Shown: positions 8,959 to 17,239, counted from the stretch's first letter. The stretch: 64,000 nucleotides of DNA from Nostoc sp. LPT (GCF_017115165.1 NZ_JABXKF010000175.1:62001-126000); one strand, 5' to 3'. The notes: generated by a model not told the origin, from the letters alone. Numbers and translations are program-made.

Positions 8959-9357
8959 TTAATAGGATTTCCCATCGCTGCCAAAGTATTCCCTATAACT
9001 GCAAATTTTGTCTCCACGCACATCAAAAGAAACTGCTACCCGATTTTTGTAAGGCTGTCCGAACAAAAGCCCCTCATCCCGAAACTCAAAAACAGCTGTC
9101 GTTTCATTGCTCGTAACACGGTCTAGACCAGTCAGCTTCAACCCAGGACTAAAGGATTCAGAAACGTACTCGAAAAATTCTCTAGCTCGCTCTTTTCCCA
9201 CGTTTAAACCGTGGAATTTTGCCATTGGAAACCAAAGGGTGAAATCTTCTGTGAGCATATCTAACAATGCTTCCCACTCTCCTGTTGCCATCCCATGTGT
9301 AAGATTCTCAAATGCCTGTTGAGCAACTTTTAAAGTATTTTCTGAATTTTGTGTCAT
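8959..9357 (-). CDS. SnoaL/NTF2-like domain protein
   Basis: A 132-residue cone-shaped alpha+beta-barrel protein of the NTF2-like superfamily. Typical features are AQQAFENLTHGMATGEWEALLDMLTEDFTLWFP near the start, then VGKERAREFFEYV and TAVFEFRDEGLLFGQPYKNRVAVSFDVRGDKICSYREYFGS. The frame extends 22 codons further upstream, but ATG 9357 has a GGGGGTGAG ribosome-binding site directly before it and fits the family start. The longer form would overlap the 3' end of the upstream MDR gene; with this start the two genes are 38 bp apart. Substrate and function are unknown; members include small enzymes and stress proteins. Confidence 0.75.
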   Translation of the reverse strand: MTQNSENTLKVAQQAFENLTHGMATGEWEALLDMLTEDFTLWFPMAKFHGLNVGKERAREFFEYVSESFSPGLKLTGLDRVTSNETTAVFEFRDEGLLFGQPYKNRVAVSFDVRGDKICSYREYFGSDGKSY

Positions 9358-9395
9358 TCTCACCCCCGACTGCATATAAACTAATACCGTGTTAC

Positions 9396-10403
9396 TTAAA
9401 ACCTCACCACTACTTTGCCACAATTCTGGCCACTGAGAAGATATTTTACAGCGTCGGGTATTGATTCTATGCCCTGAAACTGTGTTGGGTCAACAGCAAC
9501 TTTAAGTTTGTTTGTATAGAAGAGGTAAAAGATGCGATCGCGTGCCTCTGCCATATATTCTTTATAATGAGGCATGAGAAAGCCTCTCACAGAAGCAGCT
9601 TTCCAAAATAGCTGGTGATAAAGGCGTGGTTGTGTAATTTGTTCTAAATTTTTTGCGTATTCGGAGATGAAACCAACCACTACTAAGCGTCCCCGCACTG
9701 CCAAGTTTTCAACGCAGGTATCAAAAACCTCTTTACCTACACACTCAAAAATTAAATTAATCCCATTGGGGTATTCTTGCTTGAGGACTTGATTGAGGTT
9801 TTCTGTGCGATAGTTAATAATGCGATCGCACCCTAATTCTCTCAGTAACTTTGCCTTTGCCTCAGAACTGCAAGTACCAATGACATGATTACCAGCTAGC
9901 TTTGCCAATTGCACCGCAATATGACCAGTTCCCCCTGCTGCTGCTGTCACTAAAACCACTTGATTACTTTTCATCTCTCCCACTTGTTCCAATGCCACTA
10001 AAGCTGATACACCTGTAGGCATTAGTGTTAGCAACTCTGGCGTTGCTTCCCGCACCTTCATTGCTAAGTTTGCATCGATAAGCTGATATTCTCGATAACC
10101 GCCACCACGCGCCGTAGTTATTACAGCATCATCTATTTGAAAATCTTTAACATTCTCACCCACAGCAACAACTTTTCCCACTGCTTCCACACCCAAATCA
10201 AAGGGAGGAATCAAGTTAACATAGGGAACATCACCACGACAAAGTAAGGTGTCAAAGCCACCATTAATACCAGCAAATTTGTTTTGGATTAAAAGTTCAC
10301 TAGACGCAGGTTTAGAAATAGGAATTTCGACAACTTCAACGGCAGATTTAAAATCTTGATTAAGTTGCTTTGCTATTAACTTTTTGTAAGTTTTTGCGTT
10401 CAT
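9396..10403 (-). CDS. MDR-family NAD(P)-dependent oxidoreductase (quinone/enone reductase type)
   Basis: A 335-residue medium-chain dehydrogenase/reductase. The GroES-like part covers about residues 25-130 (KFAGINGGFDTLLCRGDVPYVNLIPPFDLGVEAVGKVVAVGENV). The Rossmann cofactor site is VLVTAAAGGTGHIAVQLAKLAG at about 150-171, with GTCSSEAKAKLLRELGCDRIINY after it. The zinc-ligand Cys/His set of alcohol dehydrogenases is absent, so it is a zinc-free reductase. The region FWKAASVRGFLMPHYKEY resembles the prostaglandin reductase-3/ZADH2-like branch. It is probably co-transcribed with the NTF2-like gene 38 bp downstream. The physiological enone or quinone is unknown. Confidence 0.85.
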   Translation of the reverse strand: MNAKTYKKLIAKQLNQDFKSAVEVVEIPISKPASSELLIQNKFAGINGGFDTLLCRGDVPYVNLIPPFDLGVEAVGKVVAVGENVKDFQIDDAVITTARGGGYREYQLIDANLAMKVREATPELLTLMPTGVSALVALEQVGEMKSNQVVLVTAAAGGTGHIAVQLAKLAGNHVIGTCSSEAKAKLLRELGCDRIINYRTENLNQVLKQEYPNGINLIFECVGKEVFDTCVENLAVRGRLVVVGFISEYAKNLEQITQPRLYHQLFWKAASVRGFLMPHYKEYMAEARDRIFYLFYTNKLKVAVDPTQFQGIESIPDAVKYLLSGQNCGKVVVRF

Positions 10404-10494
10404 TTACCTATATTAATTTAATAAATATAAATGTAGGGTGCGTTATACTTTTAGCTAACGCACCATCAAAAATCTAAGGTGCATTATACTAAGC

Positions 10495-11289
10495 TTATAA
10501 AGCTTTATCCCACTCTAACTGATGAGCTAAACCATACTTGATAAAATCTTCTTCTTTAGCTTTATCACTTTTACCAAAAACGCCTAAGCTGTAAGGATTA
10601 TCTTGCATACGTTGTATGACTTGCTCTTTCTCAAATCGGATAACTTCTTCTCTAGGCTTATTAGGTTTAAAAAAGTCTACAACCAAGACAGTTCTATCAT
10701 AATTGGTGTAATTATGCGGGCAGTGTGGATAGCTATGATCTAAAACCAGGAATTTTCCTTCATGCCAATAAAGTTGCTCATGGCATATTTTCATAGCCAC
10801 ATCTCCCTCTGGCACGATTAATCCTAAATAGCCACGATTCATGTGAGGGTTATAGTTTACATGCAGTTTGATATCCAAGCCTGGATGGAATGTTCCAAAA
10901 TACACATTTCTGATGATTCCATCATCGCTCAAGTTGACTTTTTCTATTACTTTAGCCAACTTGGGGAAATATTTCTCTCTTAATATAAGTGCTTTTTGTA
11001 ATGCATCATCTGGGCCATAATCAGGATATTGTATTTGATGCGCCTGAATATATTTTTCAATAAACATACCTTGAAATAAAATTCCAAAAGCACTATATTT
11101 TGCATCACCTTTTGTTTTAATCGTTTGACTTTTAGGCCCCAAAATATCATAAGTTAACTTTAACTCGTCATCAGATGCATTCTTAATAAAGCGTTTAAAC
11201 TCATCTCTAATCACTTGCCAGTTATCTGCAAAACTTTTGAGGAAAGTAAATTTTTTGGGGTCTATATGATACTCATTAAAACTTTCCAT
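10495..11289 (-). CDS. aspartyl/asparaginyl beta-hydroxylase-domain protein
   Basis: A protein of 264 residues from the ATG at 11289, which has an AGGAG ribosome-binding site 7 bases upstream; an ATG nine codons earlier (11316) has none. The C-terminal half matches the Asp/Asn beta-hydroxylase (2-oxoglutarate/Fe(II)) pattern: HPGLDIKLHVNYNPHMNRGYLGLIVPEG, then LYWHEGKFLVLDHSYPHCPHN and DRTVLVVDFFKP. The His in LHVNYN and the His in SYPHCPHN are the likely metal ligands, and the Arg in YDRTVLVVDF the 2-oxoglutarate partner. Substrates of bacterial members are mostly unknown. It lies between the MDR gene (same strand) and a divergent dihydropyrimidinase-like gene. Confidence 0.78.
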   Translation of the reverse strand: MESFNEYHIDPKKFTFLKSFADNWQVIRDEFKRFIKNASDDELKLTYDILGPKSQTIKTKGDAKYSAFGILFQGMFIEKYIQAHQIQYPDYGPDDALQKALILREKYFPKLAKVIEKVNLSDDGIIRNVYFGTFHPGLDIKLHVNYNPHMNRGYLGLIVPEGDVAMKICHEQLYWHEGKFLVLDHSYPHCPHNYTNYDRTVLVVDFFKPNKPREEVIRFEKEQVIQRMQDNPYSLGVFGKSDKAKEEDFIKYGLAHQLEWDKAL

Positions 11290-11406
11290 TGTCTTTGCTC
11301 CTGAAGATGATTTCATAAAAAACCGTTATATAATGATGGGATTTGGTCTTCGTCCCGATTCGATGTTGGAATTCCTGACTAAACTCATTTTAGTGTGAGG
11401 TCTATT

Positions 11407-12876
11407 GTGTCTGAAACTCCCGTATTAGATCAAATTATCAAAAATGTGCGGGTAGTTCGTCCCCATCAGGATGCAATCGAACTACTTGATTTAGGCATTA
11501 AGGATGGAAAATTTGCTCAGATTGCCCCTAATATTAGCCCAGACACAGGCAAAGAGGTATTTGATGCCCAAAACTTGTTAGGCTTTCCTGGGGTCGTGGA
11601 TGCCCACATGCACATCGGTATCTATCAATCGCTCGACAAAGATGCTGTAACTGAAACCAAAGCAGCCGCAATGGGAGGCGTGACTACCAGCTTAAATTAC
11701 ATCCGTACAGGGCAGTATTATCTTAACAAAGGCGGTTCCTACCGCGATTTTTTTCCAGAGGTGTTGGCGTTATCCGCAGGTAATTTTTTTGTAGATTACA
11801 GCTATCACATCGCACCTATAGCTAGCCAGCATATCGACGAAATACCTCTACTGTTTGAAGAACACGGTGTCTCTTCGTTTAAAATTTTCATGTTTTATGG
11901 CGGATATGGGTTGCATGGTTTGTCAGACCAGCAAAACCTCTTTTTAATGATTAATAAAGAGGAACGGTACGATTTCGCCCATTTTGAATTTATTATGCGC
12001 GGTCTAACTCGCTTGATGGAAGCACATCCAAAAGCGCGAGATACTATCAGCTTGAGTTTGCACTGCGAAGTTGCAGAAATTCTTAACGCTTATACCAAAA
12101 TAGTTGAAAACGATTCTAGTCTTAGCGGATTACACGCCTATAGCGCAGCGCGTCCCCCTCATTCTGAAGGTTTAGCAATTTGCATTGCTTCTTATTTGGC
12201 ACATGAGACTAACTGTGCAAATATCAATTTGTTGCACCTGAGTTCGCGTAAGGCAATGGAAGCAGCTTTGACTATGCAAACTGCTTTTCCCCATATCAAC
12301 TTTCGGCGAGAAGTTACTGTCGGACATTTGCTATTAGATGTCGATACCCCTAATACAATTTGGGCAAAAGTCAACCCTCCTATTCGTCCTCGTGCTGATG
12401 TGGAATACTTGTGGCAAGCAGTACTCAACCATCAAGTAGATTGGATAGTTAGCGACCATGCTTGCTGTTCTGCTGAACAAAAAAGAAGTGCTAAAGACCT
12501 GAATAATATTTGGTTAGCAAAGTCTGGCTTTGGCGGTACAGAATATTTACTTTCTGGTGTATTTAGTGAAGGTAGTAAGCGAGGAATGTCTTACAACCAC
12601 ATGGCTAAGTTGCTATCTTGGAACCCATCGCAACGCTTTGGTTTGTTAGAAAAAGGCGATATTGCCATTGGCTATGATGCTGACTTGGTGCTGGTAGACC
12701 CCAATGAAAGCTTTGTGGTACGTGCGGCTGAATCAGAGTCACAACAAGGTTATACACCCTTTGAAGGAGTAGAGTTAACTGGACGAGTGAAGAGTACCTT
12801 TTTACGTGGAAATCTTATTTATAATAACGGACAGGTTTTGGGTTCGCCAACTGGACGTTATATAAAAAGATTTTAG
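11407..12876 (+). CDS. dihydropyrimidinase/hydantoinase-like cyclic amidohydrolase
   Basis: A protein of about 489 residues in the amidohydrolase superfamily, which opens cyclic amides such as dihydropyrimidines, hydantoins or allantoin using two metals. The visible metal set is complete: HxH in VVDAHMHIG, the carboxylatable Lys in SSFKIFMFYGG, His in SLHCEVAE, His in NINLLHLSS, and Asp in DWIVSDHACC. The end has the family beta-sandwich (GYDADLVLVDP). I prefer GTG 11407 because GTGAGG lies six bases upstream; GTG 11395 is the longer alternative. Substrate cannot be read from sequence. It is convergent with the nuclease operon downstream. Confidence 0.85.
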   Translation: MSETPVLDQIIKNVRVVRPHQDAIELLDLGIKDGKFAQIAPNISPDTGKEVFDAQNLLGFPGVVDAHMHIGIYQSLDKDAVTETKAAAMGGVTTSLNYIRTGQYYLNKGGSYRDFFPEVLALSAGNFFVDYSYHIAPIASQHIDEIPLLFEEHGVSSFKIFMFYGGYGLHGLSDQQNLFLMINKEERYDFAHFEFIMRGLTRLMEAHPKARDTISLSLHCEVAEILNAYTKIVENDSSLSGLHAYSAARPPHSEGLAICIASYLAHETNCANINLLHLSSRKAMEAALTMQTAFPHINFRREVTVGHLLLDVDTPNTIWAKVNPPIRPRADVEYLWQAVLNHQVDWIVSDHACCSAEQKRSAKDLNNIWLAKSGFGGTEYLLSGVFSEGSKRGMSYNHMAKLLSWNPSQRFGLLEKGDIAIGYDADLVLVDPNESFVVRAAESESQQGYTPFEGVELTGRVKSTFLRGNLIYNNGQVLGSPTGRYIKRF

Positions 12877-12917
12877 AGTAATCTCTACAAAATATAGTTA
12901 CTTTATTCCTTCTAATT

Positions 12918-13532
12918 CTAAGTTACAGACATGATAAAGGCAATCGATTCGACAAGATTTTGCCGTTCCAACTCGTATGCGATAAATGGGGCTGTCTCCT
13001 TCAAAAACTCAAATGTAATTTTTCCCTTGCAGTATTGAATAAGCCAGTCTTGTCTATGCTTTACACAATCATCATCATCGTTTAATTTTAATCGCTTAAT
13101 AGTATTTCTTACTTGGCTTTTAACGGGTTCTTCTAAAACTGGACTGACTTTAATAAGTAAGGAAGGAAAATCTAATATAAACCAGTCAATTTCTATCTGG
13201 AATGGATCTAAAACATCTTGAAAATCCCTCTTCCTAGCGTTCATCTTTAAACAAGATAAGCAGAAATTGCTCCATTCATATGCCAGTTCTGGTTTTACAG
13301 ATTTAGGAATAAAATGATCGACAGTAGGGCTTCCTTCAATCCAGGGAATCCATTGAGCAGAATAAGCACAAATTTGGTTGTAAGCTCCATACAAATCTTT
13401 CAAGGATTCTCTCCAATATTCACGATTATCCCAAGTCTTCGGTCGAGGAACAGTCTGCAAAAAGGCTACTCCCTTCGATCTCACTTTACTTTCAAAGTCT
13501 GTTGGTTCAGGTTGCTGTCTAATAGGAATCAC
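12918..13532 (-). CDS. HNH endonuclease (PtuB/McrA-like), third gene of a methyltransferase-ATPase-HNH operon
   Basis: A 204-residue predicted DNA nuclease. The HNH core is at about residues 55-101: CAYS, then TVDHFIPKS (catalytic His about 73), LAYEWSNF and CLSCLKMNARKR. The first zinc knuckle has Ser in place of a second Cys (C-x-Y-S), which is seen in a branch of HNH proteins, so the metal site may be structural-free or altered. The start ATG overlaps the end of the ATPase gene by 4 bp, a sign of translational coupling. By analogy with the PtuA-PtuB (Septu) pairs, the ATPase would hold or activate this nuclease. With the methyltransferase upstream it could instead be a restriction enzyme protected by methylation. 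Both readings are inference. Confidence 0.78.
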   Translation of the reverse strand: MIPIRQQPEPTDFESKVRSKGVAFLQTVPRPKTWDNREYWRESLKDLYGAYNQICAYSAQWIPWIEGSPTVDHFIPKSVKPELAYEWSNFCLSCLKMNARKRDFQDVLDPFQIEIDWFILDFPSLLIKVSPVLEEPVKSQVRNTIKRLKLNDDDDCVKHRQDWLIQYCKGKITFEFLKETAPFIAYELERQNLVESIAFIMSVT

Positions 13533-15463
13533 AAGGACGCTCCATGTTGCCTAGCAAAGAACAACCACCGAGACCAAAACTCGTCATCCTCGGCTAAGTA
13601 TTTTCTCAGTTCATCTGAAACCTTTTGTACATTCTCTGAATTAGGATTATCTTCTTCTTGTAATTTTTTTGCTGCCTGAATAGCCTGCTCCCCTTCAACT
13701 GAACGAGGTTGCCCTAAGCCAAATACATCTGATGTCAGCCAAGCATCAATGCGTCCTTGGCGAATGAACGGTAATTGAAGCAACTCTATTTCATTGCTAA
13801 GTAAGTCGTTTTTAGCAAGCTCCAGAAGAAATAGCTTATCTAACTTCTCATCAAATGTAGACTCCACAGATGCCATTATCATGGGAGAGTGTGTAGCAAT
13901 CATCAGTTGCACTTGCAAATCAGTTGCTAAATCTTCTCTAACATCTAATAAAGCAGATAGAATTACTCTTTGCCATTGTGGATGTAAGTGAGCTTCCAAT
14001 TCATCAATTAAGATAACCATCCTTTTTTGAGGTTTTTTGCGAATCAGTTTTGACTGAATTTTGTGTTCTTCCCATGCCCAAACAATCAGGTAAGCAAGTG
14101 TTACGATACGACGAACCCCTGCGGATATATAGACTATTGGAACCCTTCCGTAAGAATGTTCAATTGTTGGCATAGATCTAACGTCATATGGAATTCTAAC
14201 AGGTTCCCCTGGTCTTAAAATTCCCAAATCACTTTGTGAAGGAGGAGATAAGCGTTCGAGTACTTTCTCTAAAGTGCCAAAAGGAAAAGTTTCTGGTCTA
14301 CTTTGCCATTGAATCCAATCTTGAAGTAAACCATTAATAAAAGTAGTTTTTCGACCTCCAATCTCAATGTCGCGTCCATCCCAAACTTCATCTATAGTAA
14401 AAACAAATGGACGCGGAGTCGAATCACTTTCTCCAAGCTCTTGAGCAGCTAGATATTCTTTAGCCGGATCCCAAACTGCAAAAGATCCATCAACTTTTGC
14501 ATATACTAACAAGCCTGGAATAGTAGGACGTTTTTTAGGTGGTTTCCAACTTTGAGTTTGCCAGTTATAAGATACTCTTATGCTTTCTGACTCAGAATCT
14601 CCTGAGATTTGAAATCCTATAACAGGTTCATTCTTTCTAGTATTCGACATTGGATATGCTTGTAAACCAGCCCATTTTCCGGTTAAAGCCCACCAAGCAC
14701 AATCAAGTAGAAAAGTTTTTCCTAGCCCATTGTCTCCAGTAATTAAAGTAAGTCTTTCCCCTGGCTGAAAAACTAACTTTTTCGCTGGCCCTACTCCTTG
14801 AATTTCCAAAAAACGTAGTGTTCCGCCTTCTTCTGGGACAGAATCAGGTGGTTTTCCAATAATTGCTTGTAAATCTCTTAAAGTTATTTGCTCATTTTGA
14901 AATAACTCTTCTAATACATTATCTTGTGGAATAGAACAATCAAAAAGATGCTTTTCTTCATCAGAGATAAGAAACTCTTCTAAAAAAGTATTAACTATAT
15001 CTTCAGCGGTTGTGTTTAATTCCCAGTTTCTTTCCCTATAAAGCCAAACCGCTACATGAAAGCTTGGAATTAATTCTACCCTTGTTCGATTCCGATGTTC
15101 GCGTAGGATTTCAACATAGTTTGTTTGCCATCCCCATATATCCGTATTTTTAGGATGAATAAAAGCATTAGCCAAGTCACCTCTTGTTCTTGTACTTTGC
15201 GATCCTGAACTAGGATATTTTGGTGAAAGCCAACGTTTGCTTGGATTAGAAGTTTTAAAGACCTGATAAAAATATTTAGAATGTTTTTCTGGTTTAAAAT
15301 ACTCTTCAAGAAATTCTGTCTCTTTTGCGTTGATCGGGTATTGGATTGTATCACCAATAGGTAAAGGTGCTTTTTTGCACACTAAAAATGTAATGCCATA
15401 AAAGGGATGAAGAGATTTTAATGGCTCAAGAGATTCTTTTATCTGCTCCGTTTTGAGAAACAT
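13529..15463 (-). CDS. AAA/ABC-type ATPase (RecF/OLD/PtuA-like) with unrecognised N-terminal domain
   Basis: The frame holds 650 codons. Residue numbers below count from GTG 15481; I prefer ATG 15463 (644 aa), since TGAGGA lies just before it within the end of the methyltransferase gene. The ATPase core is complete: Walker A GDNGLGKT (249-256), ABC-like signature ISAGVRR (452-458), Walker B VILIDE (489-494) with following LEAHLHPQW, and H-loop IATHSP (528-533). The first ~220 residues match nothing I know; they contain an aromatic, charged region (FHVAVWLYRERNWEL) that could be a sensor or DNA-binding part. No TOPRIM nuclease of the OLD type is seen, so cutting is probably done by the HNH partner downstream. 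Confidence 0.82.
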   Translation of the reverse strand: MFLKTEQIKESLEPLKSLHPFYGITFLVCKKAPLPIGDTIQYPINAKETEFLEEYFKPEKHSKYFYQVFKTSNPSKRWLSPKYPSSGSQSTRTRGDLANAFIHPKNTDIWGWQTNYVEILREHRNRTRVELIPSFHVAVWLYRERNWELNTTAEDIVNTFLEEFLISDEEKHLFDCSIPQDNVLEELFQNEQITLRDLQAIIGKPPDSVPEEGGTLRFLEIQGVGPAKKLVFQPGERLTLITGDNGLGKTFLLDCAWWALTGKWAGLQAYPMSNTRKNEPVIGFQISGDSESESIRVSYNWQTQSWKPPKKRPTIPGLLVYAKVDGSFAVWDPAKEYLAAQELGESDSTPRPFVFTIDEVWDGRDIEIGGRKTTFINGLLQDWIQWQSRPETFPFGTLEKVLERLSPPSQSDLGILRPGEPVRIPYDVRSMPTIEHSYGRVPIVYISAGVRRIVTLAYLIVWAWEEHKIQSKLIRKKPQKRMVILIDELEAHLHPQWQRVILSALLDVREDLATDLQVQLMIATHSPMIMASVESTFDEKLDKLFLLELAKNDLLSNEIELLQLPFIRQGRIDAWLTSDVFGLGQPRSVEGEQAIQAAKKLQEEDNPNSENVQKVSDELRKYLAEDDEFWSRWLFFARQHGASL

Positions 15464-15470
15464 AAAGTCC

Positions 15471-16316
15471 TCAGAGAACACTTAAAGTATTAATCATGTA
15501 ATTACAAAAATCAGGATTTAAATCTATCCCAGTTGCAGATATTCCTGATTGTAATGCTACTCTAAGAGTAGTTCCACCTCCAGCAAATGGGTCTAAGACA
15601 GTTCCATTAATTGGACATCCAATATCAAGGCATCTTTGAACTAACTCATCAGGAAATGGTGCAGTGTCGATGCCATTAGTTGGTTTAGGACGTGCAGCAA
15701 TAGTCCACATATCTTCTACATTTTCAGATTCAAGGATTGATCTATTAAAGTAGTAGCGTCTGTTTTGAGCAAACATAAAGACATACTCATAACTGCGCCG
15801 AGGTCTATCTTTAACAGATTCAGGAAGACAATGCTCTCGATGCCAAATTATTGGACTGCGTAAAACCCAACCTCTCAGTGTCATTTCAATAGCAACTCGC
15901 CAGGGTATACCAATAATGGTTTTAGGTTTTAATCCGATTCCTAAACCACCGCTTTTATCCACTTCTCTCAAACCAAATCGGCGTTTACTACTCTTGAGAT
16001 CCTTACCGTGAGATTTTCCTTTACCTGAATAGTAAGTGTCTCCTAAATTCAGAAAGAGTACACCGTCCTCTTTTAAAACTCTCTTTACTTCGTCCATAAC
16101 AGAAGCTATTGCATTGACATAACCTTCAACAGTTGTCTCTTGTCCTATTTGTTCCTTAACTCCATAATCACGTAGCCAGTAATATGGAGGAGATGTGATC
16201 ACACAATTGAAATGATTACTTGGCAACTCCAAAAGAACTGAGTGAGCATTTCCTTGAAAAATGCTCCATAACATTCCATTTTTAGTTACACCGCTCCACT
16301 TACCCAACCAAGGCAT
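15471..16316 (-). CDS. site-specific DNA methyltransferase (beta class, N4-cytosine or N6-adenine)
   Basis: A 281-residue DNA methyltransferase. Motif IV is TSPPYYWLRDYG at about residues 41-52 and motif I DPFAGGGTT at 242-250, so the order (IV before I) is that of the beta class. The TSPPY form is commoner in N4-cytosine enzymes, though N6-adenine is possible. The middle part (WRVAIEMTLRGWVLRSPIIWHREHCLPESVKDRPRRSYEYVF, about 139-181) is a standard connector of such enzymes. It is the first gene of a tight minus-strand trio: 7 bp separate its stop from the preferred ATPase ATG. It likely modifies host DNA so that the linked nuclease spares it. Confidence 0.88.
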   Translation of the reverse strand: MPWLGKWSGVTKNGMLWSIFQGNAHSVLLELPSNHFNCVITSPPYYWLRDYGVKEQIGQETTVEGYVNAIASVMDEVKRVLKEDGVLFLNLGDTYYSGKGKSHGKDLKSSKRRFGLREVDKSGGLGIGLKPKTIIGIPWRVAIEMTLRGWVLRSPIIWHREHCLPESVKDRPRRSYEYVFMFAQNRRYYFNRSILESENVEDMWTIAARPKPTNGIDTAPFPDELVQRCLDIGCPINGTVLDPFAGGGTTLRVALQSGISATGIDLNPDFCNYMINTLSVL

Positions 16317-16594
16317 AAACTCATAACTCTAGCCTAGCCTGACTAGTATAGTTAAGTTTGTCTTATAAATCAAAGTGGAGCCGAAATACTATAGGCAACT
16401 TGGCTGTATACACCGTTACGGTTGACTAATGAGACTTAGACAAAAAGTAGCCATAAAAAACCTCAAATGTATATACACAAAGACTTTGACCAAAACAATT
16501 GTCAATTCGCAATTCGCAATGGACTTCTCTACGAGACGCTGCGCGAACGTCCCCCTGCGAAGAGAGCAATTAAATACAAGAAATCACTGCCGGG
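16317..16594. other. spacer upstream of methyltransferase operon, with Nostoc palindromic repeat
   Basis: The promoter of the methyltransferase-ATPase-HNH operon should lie here, but no clear -35/-10 pair is seen. At about 16515-16565 is a dispersed repeat (CTCTACGAGACGCTGCGCGA and following) related to those at 5611, 26492 and 63138. It runs straight into the MDR gene remnant, suggesting the remnant's 5' part was lost by rearrangement at the repeat. Confidence 0.45.
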
Positions 16595-16915
16595 ATGGCA
16601 CTGATCCACAAAGCCAATGTCCAGCCTGGAGAGTGGGTTTTGGTACATCCAGGTACAATACAGTTCGATTAAGACACCAGACGCGATAAATCGCTGTCTT
16701 TACAAAAGATTGATTATTGTAGAGACGGCGATTTATCGCGTCTTTGAGATGTAGAATTTTTATCAAAAAGCCTTAACCGAACCGTATTGCATCCAGGTAG
16801 TGGCGGCGTTGGCACCGCAGCAGTTCAACTTGCTCAGTTGCTAGGAGGGCGAGTTATTGCCACTGCGGGTAATGGGGCAAAGGTACAGCGATTACTTGAG
16901 CTAAAACAGTCGCTA
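16595..16915 (+). pseudogene. MDR oxidoreductase remnant split by a MITE
   Basis: Reading 16595-16655 and then 16800 onward gives a continuous zinc-free MDR cofactor region: MALIHKANVQPGEWVLVHPG joined to SGGVGTAAVQLAQLLGGRV and IATAGNGAKVQRLLEL. Both ends of the original gene (about 320 residues in the family) are missing. The middle is interrupted by a 134-bp inverted-repeat element with a 10-bp target duplication. Identity with the intact MDR gene at 9396-10403 is too low for it to be a recent copy. It is non-functional. Confidence 0.8.
16656..16789. mobile_element. 134-bp MITE with 18-bp terminal inverted repeats and 10-bp target duplication
   Basis: The left end CAATACAGTTCGATTAAG and the complement of the right end CAATACGGTTCGGTTAAG match at 16 of 18 positions. 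The sequence CATCCAGGTA flanks it on both sides (16646-16655 and 16790-16799), a 10-bp target-site duplication that proves insertion into the MDR gene. Inside is a second long inverted repeat built on ACGCGATAAATCGC, so RNA or single-stranded DNA would fold into a long hairpin. It has no coding capacity; a transposase encoded elsewhere must have moved it. Confidence 0.88.
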
Positions 16916-16950
16916 CTGGCTCTACTGGGGCGACACTGTTTGTGTCTTCA

Positions 16951-17224
16951 CTGTAGCAGCTTCTGCCTTCCCTGTAAGAGCTTCTGCCTTGATGTTTCCG
17001 TGTTTCGCGCAGGCTGTAGCAGCTTCTGCCTTCCCTGTAAGAGCTTCTGCCTTGACGTTTCCGTGTTTCGCGCAGGCTGTAGCAGCTTCTGCCTTCCCTG
17101 TAAGAGTTTCTGCCTTGACGTTTCCGTGTTTCGCGCAGGCTGTAGCAATTTCTGTCTTCCCTGTAAGAGCTTCTGCCTTGATGTTTCCGTGTTTCGCGCA
17201 AGCTGTAGCAGCTTCTGCCTTGAC
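16951..17224. repeat. 63-bp tandem repeat, four full units plus a partial
   Basis: Units start at 16951, 17014, 17077 and 17140, with a partial fifth at 17203-17224. Each unit opens with CTGTAGCAGCTTCTGCCTTC and contains a second AGCTTCTGCCTT about 25 bases on, so it arose from a shorter sub-repeat. The unit length is divisible by three, hence several long open frames on both strands, none with recognisable protein content. The units differ by a few point changes. It sits directly between the MDR remnant and the end of the bicupin gene. Confidence 0.9.
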
Positions 17225-17239
17225 GTCATATTCTGGTGT

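Noticed and set aside
16951..17224. CRISPR array
   Set aside because: The units are contiguous 63-bp near-identical copies with no unique spacers between shorter repeats, and no cas genes are nearby.
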